Assembly: GCF_007004725.1 (NCBI RefSeq)
Contig: NZ_ML660166.1
Location: 310,001 to 374,000, forward strand
Direction: 5' to 3'
DNA: 64,000 nucleotides
Source of the DNA: Aliikangiella coralliicola
GTDB lineage: Bacteria; Pseudomonadota; Gammaproteobacteria; Enterobacterales; Kangiellaceae
The notes under the pieces: model-generated
Databases searched by the model: none
Seen by the model: only the letters and a program-made list of their open reading frames with translations
Told to the model about the DNA's origin: nothing
Shown: positions 56,605 through 64,000 of the stretch, piece after piece
Position numbering within the stretch: position 1 is the first letter of the stretch
Layout: each line of letters starts with the position of its first letter
Made by a program: the position numbers and the translations under genes

Positions 56605-56636
56605 AATTAAAAAAGGCGTGCACCTGGCACGCCTTT
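56605..56636 (-). terminator. Terminator of the TonB-dependent receptor gene
   Basis: GGCGTGC (56615-56621), loop ACCTG, GCACGCC (56627-56633), followed on the minus strand by a run of Ts. It separates the receptor transcript from the methyltransferase/radical SAM genes. Confidence 0.88.
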
Positions 56637-56655
56637 GTCGATAGAAACAACTATC

Positions 56656-59283
56656 TTAGAAGGACTGGGTATATCTCAAGTAAGTGATTCGCCCATATCC
56701 GTGGTAAAGTTCGAAATCGTAATCACGGCTTCCAACATCACCTTTTCCAACTGGTGGGAACTTCTCGCCAGCATTTTGAACACCAACAGTTACCTTACCA
56801 TCCCAAGCAGTGTGGTAGTTAAACTGAATGTCATGAGTTACCCAGCTAGGTACATGACCAGTTTTTGTCGTAACACCATTATTATCAGTATTAACATCAT
56901 CGTACTGATCGCCAATGTAGTTAAGGTTATAGCCAATGCTAAAGTCGCCTAACTCAACTGTGTTCGAAATAACCAAACGATCTGCTGGAACTCCAGGATC
57001 ATCAACTTGCTCACGACCATCACCAGGTGAGCCGTCACCATTCGTTACTGTAAGGCTAGAAACATGGCTCCACTGAACATTTGTCGCCATTTTGTTGCCG
57101 AACAGTTCATAGTTAAAGCGACCGTTGAAGTCAAAACCAGATACAGCTAATTCACCTTCGTTCGCAGAACCACGAACCACACTGTCAATCGCACCATTAG
57201 CTGTACGAGTAACACTTAGACCTGCAGGGATACTGTCCCCTCGGTTTTGAGCGTCAACTAGAGACTGTGCTGTAAACTGTCGGATTCTATCAGTGATAGT
57301 GATATCAAAGTAATCAAAGGTAAAGTTAAACCAATCTGTTGGCTGATAAGCGATACCAGCAGAGAATTGCTCTGACTGCTCTGAACTTAAGCTTGGGTTT
57401 GCAGTAACAGTACCGTTGATCTGCACACCAGTACAAGGCGAGATTCCTTGCACAACACAAGTTTGAGGGTCAACTACAGTATCAGCACTAAAAGAATCTT
57501 TTTGAGTCAAAATATCTAATGTCGGTGCACGGAAACCTTCACCGTAAGAAGCACGTAATGTTACTTCTTCCATCGGTTGCCATCTAACAGAAACTTTTGG
57601 AGAGAAATCACTACCATAGTCGCTGTAATCATCGTAACGACCAGCTACATTAAGCTCCAAGTCGTCAGTTAGCGGAGCTAATGCTTCGAAATAGTAAGCT
57701 GTAACATCACGTGAACCACCAGCACTATTACCTGACGAACCACCAACCTGACCAGCTTCAGATAGCGAGTCATATTGGTCAGAATAAATTTCTTCACGAT
57801 ATTCAGCACCAACAAACGCTTGTACTGTACCGCCGTCAAGCTCAAACAAATCAAATGCAGCAGATACCCACATTTCATTTTGGTCAAACTTACTGATACG
57901 AGAAGTCGTTACTCTCATTGAGTTCAAAACAGCATCGCTTGAACCATATGGGTCTGCCAAGTTGTAAGCACCGCTTTCAATCAGTTCCGCAGCAGCAGAA
58001 CGAAGCAGGAAGTTACGGCCGATATCGTTATTTCTGTTTTTGGTTCTGCGAACACCGAAATCTAATTCAACATCACCAACTAAACCAGTTGCACCAACCT
58101 GAAGGTCTTGTAAATCATTATCTACAACAGAATCACGATTACCTAGTGCATCAAAACGGTGCCACCAGTTAACTTCTTGAGGAGCTAGGCCAAGAGAAGC
58201 ATCATAAACGTTACCATTTGGGTTGGTTGGGTTGTTAGGACTAGTAGCACTTAAACGGCTAGAAAAGAAGCTCGAATCTGGTACAGGAGCATAACGACCA
58301 AATGAGCTGGTTTTAGCAACACTTGCATTTGCCCAAATTTCCCAGTCGCTATTGATTTCGTGCTTACCTTTTAACCAAAGTGAGCGGTTATCAGTACTTG
58401 CTTCGTCAGCACTAACCAATGTGAAGTCGTAAGAACAACGTGGTACGCCATTTACGTCTCGTAAGAAATAACCAGTACCAGGGAAGTTACAAGCACCTGG
58501 TATAGCAGTGTAATCACGATTATCACCACCATTAGCGTCTAAAGTAGTAAAGTTATTACCGAAGTTAGAAGCTCCTGGGTTATTCCATGGTAAGTGACGT
58601 TGGAAAATGATGTCTCGGCTATTCCAAGAAACACCACCAAGTAGGTTTGAAGTAGCACTTGAAGCGCCAAACATTACGTAACCTTCTTCTCTGTCGCCGC
58701 CATCATCAGGAATGCTTACACTTGCACTACCTAACATAATTTCAGCGCCTTCATAGTCAGAACGCGTAATGACGTTCACAACACCACCGATTGCATCAGA
58801 ACCGTATACCGCAGATGCACCGTCAGATAATACTTCGATTCGCTCGATTGCGCCTACTGGAATGTTATTCAAGTCTTGCGCTTGACCAGAAATAGGAGAC
58901 TTAGGTAAACGACGACCGTCAATCAATACTAAAGTACGGTCAGAACCGATACCACGTAATGAAAGAGTAGAAGCACCCTGTAAAGAACTACCAGATTGAG
59001 GTCTGAATGAACCAGAACTATTGAATGTTAAGTTACGTAGGAAATCAGCAGCTGAACTCTCGCCACTCATTTCAATTTGTTGTCTGTCAATGACAGTAAT
59101 TGGCAAAGAGCCTTCAACATCAGTTCGCTTGATTCGCGAACCAGTAATTGTGATTTTTTCTTCTGTAGCTTCTTCTTCCGCTGCGAAAACAGTCGGAGCT
59201 GAAAAAGCAGAAACGGTTGCGCTGGCGAATAACGCAAACTTCACCGCCGTCGCAATTGGATTGCGTTTATCTAGTGTACTCAA
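56656..59283 (-). CDS. TonB-dependent outer-membrane receptor
   Basis: 875 residues. Signal peptide (AVKFALFASATVSAFSAPTVFAAEEE), a likely TonB box in EKITITGSRIKRTDVEG, the plug domain (IEVLSDGASAVYGSDAIGGVVNVITRSDYEGAE) and a large barrel ending YLRYTQSF with the final Phe. The plug sequence fits the general TonB receptor type used for organic nutrients, not siderophore-specific ones. The start is TTG with GGGAG 8 bases upstream. It is separated from the TonB2 operon by the radical SAM unit; the two could work together. Confidence 0.95.
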   Translation of the reverse strand: MSTLDKRNPIATAVKFALFASATVSAFSAPTVFAAEEEATEEKITITGSRIKRTDVEGSLPITVIDRQQIEMSGESSAADFLRNLTFNSSGSFRPQSGSSLQGASTLSLRGIGSDRTLVLIDGRRLPKSPISGQAQDLNNIPVGAIERIEVLSDGASAVYGSDAIGGVVNVITRSDYEGAEIMLGSASVSIPDDGGDREEGYVMFGASSATSNLLGGVSWNSRDIIFQRHLPWNNPGASNFGNNFTTLDANGGDNRDYTAIPGACNFPGTGYFLRDVNGVPRCSYDFTLVSADEASTDNRSLWLKGKHEINSDWEIWANASVAKTSSFGRYAPVPDSSFFSSRLSATSPNNPTNPNGNVYDASLGLAPQEVNWWHRFDALGNRDSVVDNDLQDLQVGATGLVGDVELDFGVRRTKNRNNDIGRNFLLRSAAAELIESGAYNLADPYGSSDAVLNSMRVTTSRISKFDQNEMWVSAAFDLFELDGGTVQAFVGAEYREEIYSDQYDSLSEAGQVGGSSGNSAGGSRDVTAYYFEALAPLTDDLELNVAGRYDDYSDYGSDFSPKVSVRWQPMEEVTLRASYGEGFRAPTLDILTQKDSFSADTVVDPQTCVVQGISPCTGVQINGTVTANPSLSSEQSEQFSAGIAYQPTDWFNFTFDYFDITITDRIRQFTAQSLVDAQNRGDSIPAGLSVTRTANGAIDSVVRGSANEGELAVSGFDFNGRFNYELFGNKMATNVQWSHVSSLTVTNGDGSPGDGREQVDDPGVPADRLVISNTVELGDFSIGYNLNYIGDQYDDVNTDNNGVTTKTGHVPSWVTHDIQFNYHTAWDGKVTVGVQNAGEKFPPVGKGDVGSRDYDFELYHGYGRITYLRYTQSF

Positions 59284-59697
59284 TTTTAATTCTCCCTGGT
59301 TGTCATGGAGGTTGTTATTAAGCTTGGCTTTGGCTTCTCGTTATGCTCGAGGAGTCCAAAACCAGCCTTTTTTGGCCATACGGCCTGATCTGCCAGCTCC
59401 GATACTAACCGTTATTAATTATGTAGGTCAACTTTTTGTTACTTTTTTTATTTTGGGTAAAAAGTCTTATTTTATGCGGGCTTCAGAGGGTTTCAAGTAA
59501 GTTTCGGGGTGTTTTTTGAACAACATTTTTTTTTAAAATCGCACTTTTTTAAAGAAAAAACTGGCTATTTTCAAGTGGTTGTATTCAACAAAAATTCAAT
59601 ATATTGTCAGATTGGCAAACTACGAAGATTTTCGGAGATCCTGTTATTGAATAAAATAAAACTCAAAAATCTCCAATTAAATTTATTAAGATTATTA
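59284..59697. promoter_or_regulatory. TonB receptor upstream region
   Basis: About 410 bases before the receptor start. I see the GGGAG ribosome-binding site and a small palindrome GGCCATACGGCC near 59378, and a very AT-rich left flank (59500-59690). No operator is recognisable by eye. Confidence 0.45.
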
Positions 59698-59723
59698 ATG
59701 GCCAAAATATCCTATTTGGCCAT
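59698..59723 (-). terminator. Hairpin overlapping the pspC stop
   Basis: ATGGCCAAA (59698-59706) and TTTGGCCAT (59715-59723), loop 8. The stem covers the last codons of pspC. The following T content is weak, so it may be a processing or stability hairpin. Confidence 0.55.
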
Positions 59724-60182
59724 TTTATTAAACTCTCTCGCCAGTTCAAATTGCTTAGAAGTTACGAAAGATTCAAGCTTCTGTAATTTTTTTTCGACGT
59801 CTGAAAACTTATTTTCAACTCTGGTCAACGCATCTTTGGGTGCGGTTCCTGAACGCCAAACGTCTTTTACACTCGATCGATAGGGCTTGGACTCTGCTTT
59901 TTCGTAGTTGTTTTCGTCACGATGTCGGCGCCTTTCCCTGCCAAAACACCCTTTGTTACCTTGGCTACCGGGCTTAGGATCAAGTACAAAACACAAGACC
60001 AGGTATGCTAGAACAATTGCGCCAGACCCCAATAACAATGCAGATACTGCAATAATCCTGACAACCCAAACTTCAAATCCGAAATATTCAGCAACTCCAG
60101 CACAAACACCACATATCTTTGCCCTGTCGGGATCTTTGAACAATCTTCTCTTTTCGCCCGAGTAACCTCTATTCTCTCTCAT
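59712..60182 (-). CDS. pspC: Phage shock protein C
   Basis: 156 residues from ATG 60182, chosen over the upstream frame start because GGAG lies 8 bases upstream and it overlaps the pspB end. The PspC domain is KRRLFKDPDRAKICGVCAGVAEYFGFEVWVVRIIAVSALLLGSGAIVLAYLVL. The C-terminal ~70 residues form a basic and coiled region. PspC is an inner-membrane sensor that, with PspB, holds or releases PspA. Third structural gene of the operon. Confidence 0.9.
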   Translation of the reverse strand: MRENRGYSGEKRRLFKDPDRAKICGVCAGVAEYFGFEVWVVRIIAVSALLLGSGAIVLAYLVLCFVLDPKPGSQGNKGCFGRERRRHRDENNYEKAESKPYRSSVKDVWRSGTAPKDALTRVENKFSDVEKKLQKLESFVTSKQFELAREFNKMAK

Positions 60183-60405
60183 ATTTTTTTCTCCACTCAG
60201 GGGTTTCCTGATCAAGAATAGATTCAAGATTTTCAATTCGCTCCATCATCGAATCTGCTATTTTGGTCAGTTCCTGTAGCCGAGAATGGTCGGCTTCCGA
60301 AATACCTGATTCTTTCTGATTTTTGGAACGGTAATGCATGATAATCCAGATCGGCGCTACAATTACCATGAATAAGATCATCGGAACAAAGACTAATTCT
60401 TCCAT
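60169..60405 (-). CDS. pspB: Phage shock protein B
   Basis: 78 residues. One N-terminal helix (FVPMILFMVIVAPIWIIMHY) and a short coiled coil ending WRKKYERE, as in E. coli PspB. It partners PspC in envelope-stress sensing. Its start follows the pspA stop directly. Confidence 0.92.
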   Translation of the reverse strand: MEELVFVPMILFMVIVAPIWIIMHYRSKNQKESGISEADHSRLQELTKIADSMMERIENLESILDQETPEWRKKYERE

Positions 60406-61092
60406 CTATTTGGTCTCCTTGGTCGATTTGCTACTTTTGTTTACCCTCGATTTTAACTCTGCCAGATGGCGATCAAGTTCATCTTCTTTCTCTAAGTCAT
60501 TGATTTCATCGGCCAGATTTTTGTTTCTTCCAACGTCAAAAGACTCAACTTCTGATTCTAGTTCATCGAGCTTACGCTCAAATCTATCAAATCGAGTAAC
60601 AGCGTCTTCGGCAGAAGAATCATAAAGGCTGCGCTTAACCTTTAATCTCGAAGAAGTTGTTTTGTGCCGCATAAGCAACGCTTTTTGGCGCGCTCTGGCA
60701 TCATCGAGCTTTTCTTGTAATTGGCTGACTTCCGCCGAAAGTCTCGCCAGTTCATTTTCTACTTTATCAAGTTCTAGCTGAAGTTCATCAGCGACTTCTG
60801 TCGCTTTATTGCGCTCTAGTAAGGCAGATTTGGCTAAATCTTCGCGTCCTTTGGTAATCGCAAGTTCCGCCTTTCTCTCCCATTCCCCTGCTTCAGCTTT
60901 TAAAAATTCAATGCGTCGAGTAATGTCCTTTTTTTCAGCAATTGTTCTGGCTGATGACGTTCGCACTTCTACCAGGGTGTCTTCCATTTCCTGAACTATC
61001 AAGCGAATTAACTTTTCCGGATCTTCAGCTTTGTCCAGCAAAGCATTGATATTTGCATTGACGATATCAGCAAATCTCGAAAAAATGCCCAT
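60406..61092 (-). CDS. pspA: Phage shock protein A
   Basis: 228 residues, all coiled-coil, PspA/IM30 family (GIFSRFADIVNANINALLDKAEDPEKLIRLIVQEMEDTLVEVRTSSARTIAEKK). It binds stressed inner membrane to preserve proton-motive force and inhibits PspF when free. The family core is complete. Confidence 0.97.
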   Translation of the reverse strand: MGIFSRFADIVNANINALLDKAEDPEKLIRLIVQEMEDTLVEVRTSSARTIAEKKDITRRIEFLKAEAGEWERKAELAITKGREDLAKSALLERNKATEVADELQLELDKVENELARLSAEVSQLQEKLDDARARQKALLMRHKTTSSRLKVKRSLYDSSAEDAVTRFDRFERKLDELESEVESFDVGRNKNLADEINDLEKEDELDRHLAELKSRVNKSSKSTKETK

Positions 61093-61195
61093 TACGACTA
61101 CCTCCTGATTTTAAAATAACGACTTCAATACAATAGAGAAGCTTTAAAATAATGATAAAAAATAATAACTTGGAACGAATGTCTTTAATCAGTTC

Positions 61196-61411
61196 TTAAA
61201 AAAGAACTTCTAACCAGTCTATCTTTGTCGAAACATTTGAAACTTGAGCAAAACCAGCATTGTGTTCTAAAGAATCCTGGCCGTTAAGTTTCTCAGTCTG
61301 TCCCGCCTGGGCCAACATAATTCCCAGCAATCCAATAACGCCAATAACCACTTCCACTAATAGCTTGCTGCCTCGGCGTGAAAGTGATTTGTGTGATTTC
61401 CGTGTTAACAT
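61196..61411 (-). CDS. Small single-pass membrane protein at the head of the psp operon
   Basis: 71 residues. A basic start (MLTRKSHKSLSRRGSKL), one helix (VEVVIGVIGLLGIMLAQAG) and an outer polar tail, consistent with a small inner-membrane protein. GAGG lies 9 bases before the ATG. It sits 103 bases upstream of pspA, on the same strand, and behind the sigma-54-like promoter at 61470-61485. I do not recognise a family. It is likely co-transcribed with pspA. Confidence 0.6.
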   Translation of the reverse strand: MLTRKSHKSLSRRGSKLLVEVVIGVIGLLGIMLAQAGQTEKLNGQDSLEHNAGFAQVSNVSTKIDWLEVLF

Positions 61412-61797
61412 GACTATTGCCTCAAAAATTGGTTAACTTGGCTAATTAAGTTGATTTTCCAATGATAGTTACAGATTTTGTGCCAACTTTTAAGATAATA
61501 CTTAAGCCTTTGTATTTAATAATTATTTCCTATTTTTTACTAGCTTCATACATTCCTATGTGTGAAAATAACCTATAATTTAGTCAATTCTACCAACTGA
61601 CACGCTAAATAGATGCCATGTACCGCCAGATTAGTGCTGCTTATATACTGGTCTACTAATACATAGGTCTACTATTGCATAGTTCCATTAATATTTAGCA
61701 CTAAAAATATATTGAGCTGGTTGTGAGTGAAAAATAGTCCGGACAAAAACTAAAACACAGGCAATAAAACACTTTTTCTATTCAAGAGCAACTAAAC
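61412..61797. other. pspF/psp divergent control region
   Basis: 386 bases between the small psp-head gene (minus) and pspF (plus). It contains the sigma-54-like promoter described separately, and should hold PspF and IHF sites, neither of which I can place reliably. A second weaker match with correct GG-N10-GC spacing (TGGCATCTATTTAGC, minus strand, 61604-61618) is listed under rejected items. Confidence 0.5.
61470..61485 (-). promoter_or_regulatory. Sigma-54-like promoter of the psp operon
   Basis: On the minus strand the sequence reads TGGCACAAAATCTGTA: a perfect -24 TGGCAC, five bases, then CTGT at -12 where the consensus is TTGC. My recollection is that the E. coli pspA promoter has the same TGGCAC and a TTGT -12. 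A start about 61459 would place the small gene (start 61411) about 48 bases downstream. A PspF activator gene lies on the other strand, as expected. Confidence 0.68.
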
Positions 61798-62865
61798 ATG
61801 AATCGCGATACCGACAATCTTATAGGTGAAGCTTCAAGCTTCTTAGAAGTGCTAGAACAAGTGTCTTTGGTCGCTCCCGTTGACAAACCAGTGTTGGTGG
61901 TCGGTGAACGTGGCACGGGAAAAGAGCTGATCGCAGCAAGGCTTCACTATCTATCCAGCCGTTGGGAACAACCATTTGTAAAACTCAATTGTGCGGCCAT
62001 CAATGAAAATTTATTAGAGACTGAATTATTTGGACACGAATCCGGTGCGTTTACCGGTGCTAGCAAGCGCCACCTGGGGCGATTTGAACTTGCAGACAAA
62101 GGAAGTCTATTCCTGGATGAACTAGGCAACAGTTCACTAGCGGTGCAAGAAAAGCTCTTAAGAGTAATTGAATATGGTGAGCTAGAGCGCGTGGGCGGTA
62201 GCAAAACCATTAAAGTCGATGTGAGACTAATTGCAGCAACCAACGAAAACCTGCCTGAACTAGCACATCAGGGAAAGTTTCGCGCCGATTTACTCGACCG
62301 GCTTGCTTTCGATGTAATCACTATTCCACCTTTAAGAGCGAGACGCTCAGATATTTTGAGGTTAGCACAGCACTTTGCAATGGCAATGACCAAAGAGCTA
62401 GGCAGGGACTATTTCGCAGGTTTTAGTAAGGAAGCAGAGCAGGCTTTACTCAATTATCAATGGCCAGGCAATGTTCGAGAATTAAAAAATGTGATTGAGC
62501 GGTGCATTTATAAATCTGCGGCAGATGCAATGATAGATGACATTCAATTTGACCCTTTCGCTTCTCCTTACCGAATAAGTGGTGAAAAAACACGACTATC
62601 TAATGACGAGAAGGTCAATGAGCCCGAACAAGCCATCGTTGAAGGTAGTCAGCAGTCCGCAAACAATAATGATTCATCCAATAATTCTCTATTCAACTTT
62701 CCTATTGATCTAAAACAGTCGATAATTGATCTGGAGGTCGACATTATCAAGAACGCCCTTGAGAATGCACAGTTTAATCAGAAAAAGTGTGCAGAATTAC
62801 TCGGCTTGACTTATCATCAACTGCGTGGATATTTGAAAAAATATCAATTGCTCGAACACAAGTGA
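61798..62865 (+). CDS. pspF: Phage shock operon activator PspF
   Basis: 355 residues, sigma-54 AAA+ activator without a receiver domain. Walker A GERGTGKE (36-43), GAFTGA at 83-88 (same position as E. coli PspF), then the Walker B region FLDELGNSS, and a C-terminal Fis-type helix-turn-helix (FNQKKCAELLGLTYHQLRGYLKKY). It activates pspABC and is held off by PspA. Divergent from the psp genes. Confidence 0.95.
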   Translation: MNRDTDNLIGEASSFLEVLEQVSLVAPVDKPVLVVGERGTGKELIAARLHYLSSRWEQPFVKLNCAAINENLLETELFGHESGAFTGASKRHLGRFELADKGSLFLDELGNSSLAVQEKLLRVIEYGELERVGGSKTIKVDVRLIAATNENLPELAHQGKFRADLLDRLAFDVITIPPLRARRSDILRLAQHFAMAMTKELGRDYFAGFSKEAEQALLNYQWPGNVRELKNVIERCIYKSAADAMIDDIQFDPFASPYRISGEKTRLSNDEKVNEPEQAIVEGSQQSANNNDSSNNSLFNFPIDLKQSIIDLEVDIIKNALENAQFNQKKCAELLGLTYHQLRGYLKKYQLLEHK

Positions 62866-62941
62866 ATTCATCTGTTTGTGAATATAACTAAAACTGTGAA
62901 AGTAGTGAAATAAAGTGTCCATTAAGAGCCTATTCCCAATA

Positions 62942-64000
62942 ATGCGCTTTCTTAATATTATTGTTGTAATCAGTTTAATATCTGCTTGCCAATATCAAAA
63001 GAAGGCCAACGTGAGGGACGATGTTTTAGTGTATTGCTCCGAGGGCAGTCCGCAAACTTTTAACCCTCAGTTATCTACCTCAGGCACAACTTTCGATGCC
63101 TCTTCCAGAACGCTTTACAACCGACTTGTTGAGTTTAAGCCTGGTAGCACTCTTATTGAACCGGCTCTAGCCACTCACTGGACAATATCAGCTGACGGAA
63201 AAGAATACATTTTTGACTTGCGTACCGATGTGAAATTTCATACCACTGCAAACTTCAAACCTACACGGCCATTTAATGCCGACGATGTATTATTTAGTTT
63301 TGAACGCCAATGGCAAAAAGACCACCCATTTCATAATACTTCAAAGCTAGGATATCGTTATTTCGAATCGATGGGGATGGGCGGCCTGATTGAGAGCATT
63401 GAAAAAATAAGTTCACATAAAATTAAGTTTCGGTTAAGCCGTGCCGAAAGCCCCTTTCTTGCATCCTTAGCGATGGATTTCGCGTCGATTTTGTCAGCTG
63501 AATATGCTCAGCAGCTAGCACAACAGAACAAAGTAGAAATAATCGATAGTAAACCTGTCGGGACCGGACCTTTTCAGTTGGTCCGTTACCAGCCCGATGC
63601 CTATATTCGATACAAGGCTCACCCAGATTACTGGCAGGGAAAACAGCGGCTGAATAACCTTGTTTTTGCAATAACGCCAGACCCTTCGTTACGCTTTGCC
63701 AGGCTTGTTGCTGGCGAGTGCGACGTCATGGCGAATCCGTTACCGGTCCATATAACTTCGGCAGAACAATTTCAAAGCGCTCGGGTTATTAGCGAAGCAG
63801 GTTTAAACATTGCCTATCTTTCGATGAATACCACTAAGCCTCCATTTAACAATCACCTGGTACGTCACGCGATTAACCACGCTATCAATAAAAACTCGAT
63901 TATTAATGCCGTTTACCAAAAAACAGCAACAGAGGCCAAAAACCCGATACCTCCAAACATGTGGGCGTACAACAAGTCGATTAAAGATTTTGAGTTTTCT
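62942..64000 (+). CDS. sapA: SapA-like peptide ABC transporter substrate-binding lipoprotein, 3' end beyond window
   Basis: The reading frame runs off the right edge. From ATG 62942 the N-terminus is a lipoprotein signal (LNIIVVISLISAC). The mature part has the SBP_bac_5 features: VYCSEGSPQTFNPQL, LYNRLVEFKPGST, FDLRTDVKFHTTANFKPTRPFNADDVLFSFERQW, and PVGTGPFQLVRYQPDAYIRYKAHPDYW. In E. coli sapABCDF follows pspF, which supports this name. No strong ribosome-binding site is visible; a GTG upstream is out of frame. Confidence 0.83.
   Translation, partial: MRFLNIIVVISLISACQYQKKANVRDDVLVYCSEGSPQTFNPQLSTSGTTFDASSRTLYNRLVEFKPGSTLIEPALATHWTISADGKEYIFDLRTDVKFHTTANFKPTRPFNADDVLFSFERQWQKDHPFHNTSKLGYRYFESMGMGGLIESIEKISSHKIKFRLSRAESPFLASLAMDFASILSAEYAQQLAQQNKVEIIDSKPVGTGPFQLVRYQPDAYIRYKAHPDYWQGKQRLNNLVFAITPDPSLRFARLVAGECDVMANPLPVHITSAEQFQSARVISEAGLNIAYLSMNTTKPPFNNHLVRHAINHAINKNSIINAVYQKTATEAKNPIPPNMWAYNKSIKDFEFS

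Noticed and set aside
59021-59500. 159-codon plus-strand open frame overlapping the start of the TonB receptor
   Set aside because: It is antisense to a strongly supported gene, and its codon use mirrors the receptor's third positions.
61604-61618. Second GG-N10-GC match (TGGCATCTATTTAGC) on the minus strand as a sigma-54 promoter
   Set aside because: The -24 box is imperfect (TGGCAT), the -12 reads TAGC, and it lies 180 bases upstream of the first gene; the site at 61470-61485 is better placed and matches TGGCAC exactly.
1-64000. tRNA, rRNA, CRISPR arrays, insertion sequences or prophage
   Set aside because: I scanned intergenic gaps for T-arm motifs (GGTTCGAATCC-type), regularly spaced repeats, transposase motifs and phage genes and found none. 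The psp genes are housekeeping stress genes, not phage.

Overview
The window is a chromosomal stretch of an AT-rich (about 40% GC by eye) aerobic, probably marine gammaproteobacterium. Several conserved gammaproteobacterial gene orders are present: rpsP-rimM-trmD-rplS, ffh next to ypjD-corB, dnaQ/rnhA/methyltransferase next to gloB-mltD, and pspF-pspABC next to a sapA-like gene. Gene content (TtpC-type TonB system, TonB-dependent receptor, HD-GYP, GGDEF and HDOD signalling proteins) suggests the Kangiellaceae (Kangiella/Aliikangiella) neighbourhood. That placement is inferred from gene content and order only. TTG start codons are common.

Region 1-3.7 kb: a partial trpS on the minus strand, then a textbook phenylalanine attenuator (Phe-rich leader peptide, 1:2, 2:3 and 3:4 hairpins) in front of a fused chorismate mutase / prephenate dehydratase / DAHP synthase gene. 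This one protein joins the first step of aromatic synthesis to the Phe branch. Region 3.9-11.6 kb: single genes, namely an RDD membrane protein, an HD-GYP phosphodiesterase, an M28 peptidase, a Trm112-methyltransferase-PqqD-like fusion, a diguanylate cyclase, a GlxA-type AraC regulator and a small membrane protein. Region 11.7-18.3 kb: the ribosome/tRNA operon rpsP-rimM-trmD-rplS, ffh, divergent ypjD-corB, and a small DUF6316-type gene.

Region 18.4-30.3 kb is the most unusual part: two divergent gene sets that look like one extracytoplasmic redox system. The minus-strand arm encodes an HzsA-related di-heme lipoprotein, two outer-membrane beta-barrel proteins (one with an SH3 domain), a TlpA-like thioredoxin, a DUF4266 lipoprotein ending in a Cys-rich tail, and a DUF3570 barrel. 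The plus-strand arm encodes a mono-heme protein, a di-heme LamG lipoprotein and a Tat-exported DUF1501-like protein. All nine products appear to be exported, and I know of no assigned function for the set.

Region 30.3-40.2 kb is mostly housekeeping: a helical-repeat protein, a B-box zinc-finger membrane protein, dnaQ, rnhA, a methyltransferase, gloB, mltD, a MarR-GNAT fusion and an HDOD protein. Region 40.4-46.7 kb: a NatAB-type ABC exporter divergent from a Yip1-MacA-MacB-type export operon. Region 47.2-59.3 kb: a six-gene TonB2/TtpC energy-transduction operon, a cobalamin-type radical SAM enzyme paired with a methyltransferase, and a TonB-dependent receptor. Region 59.7-64 kb: the phage-shock locus pspABC with a new small membrane gene at its head behind a sigma-54-like promoter, divergent pspF, and the start of a sapA-like gene cut by the window edge. 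I saw no tRNA or rRNA genes, insertion sequences, prophage or CRISPR arrays.
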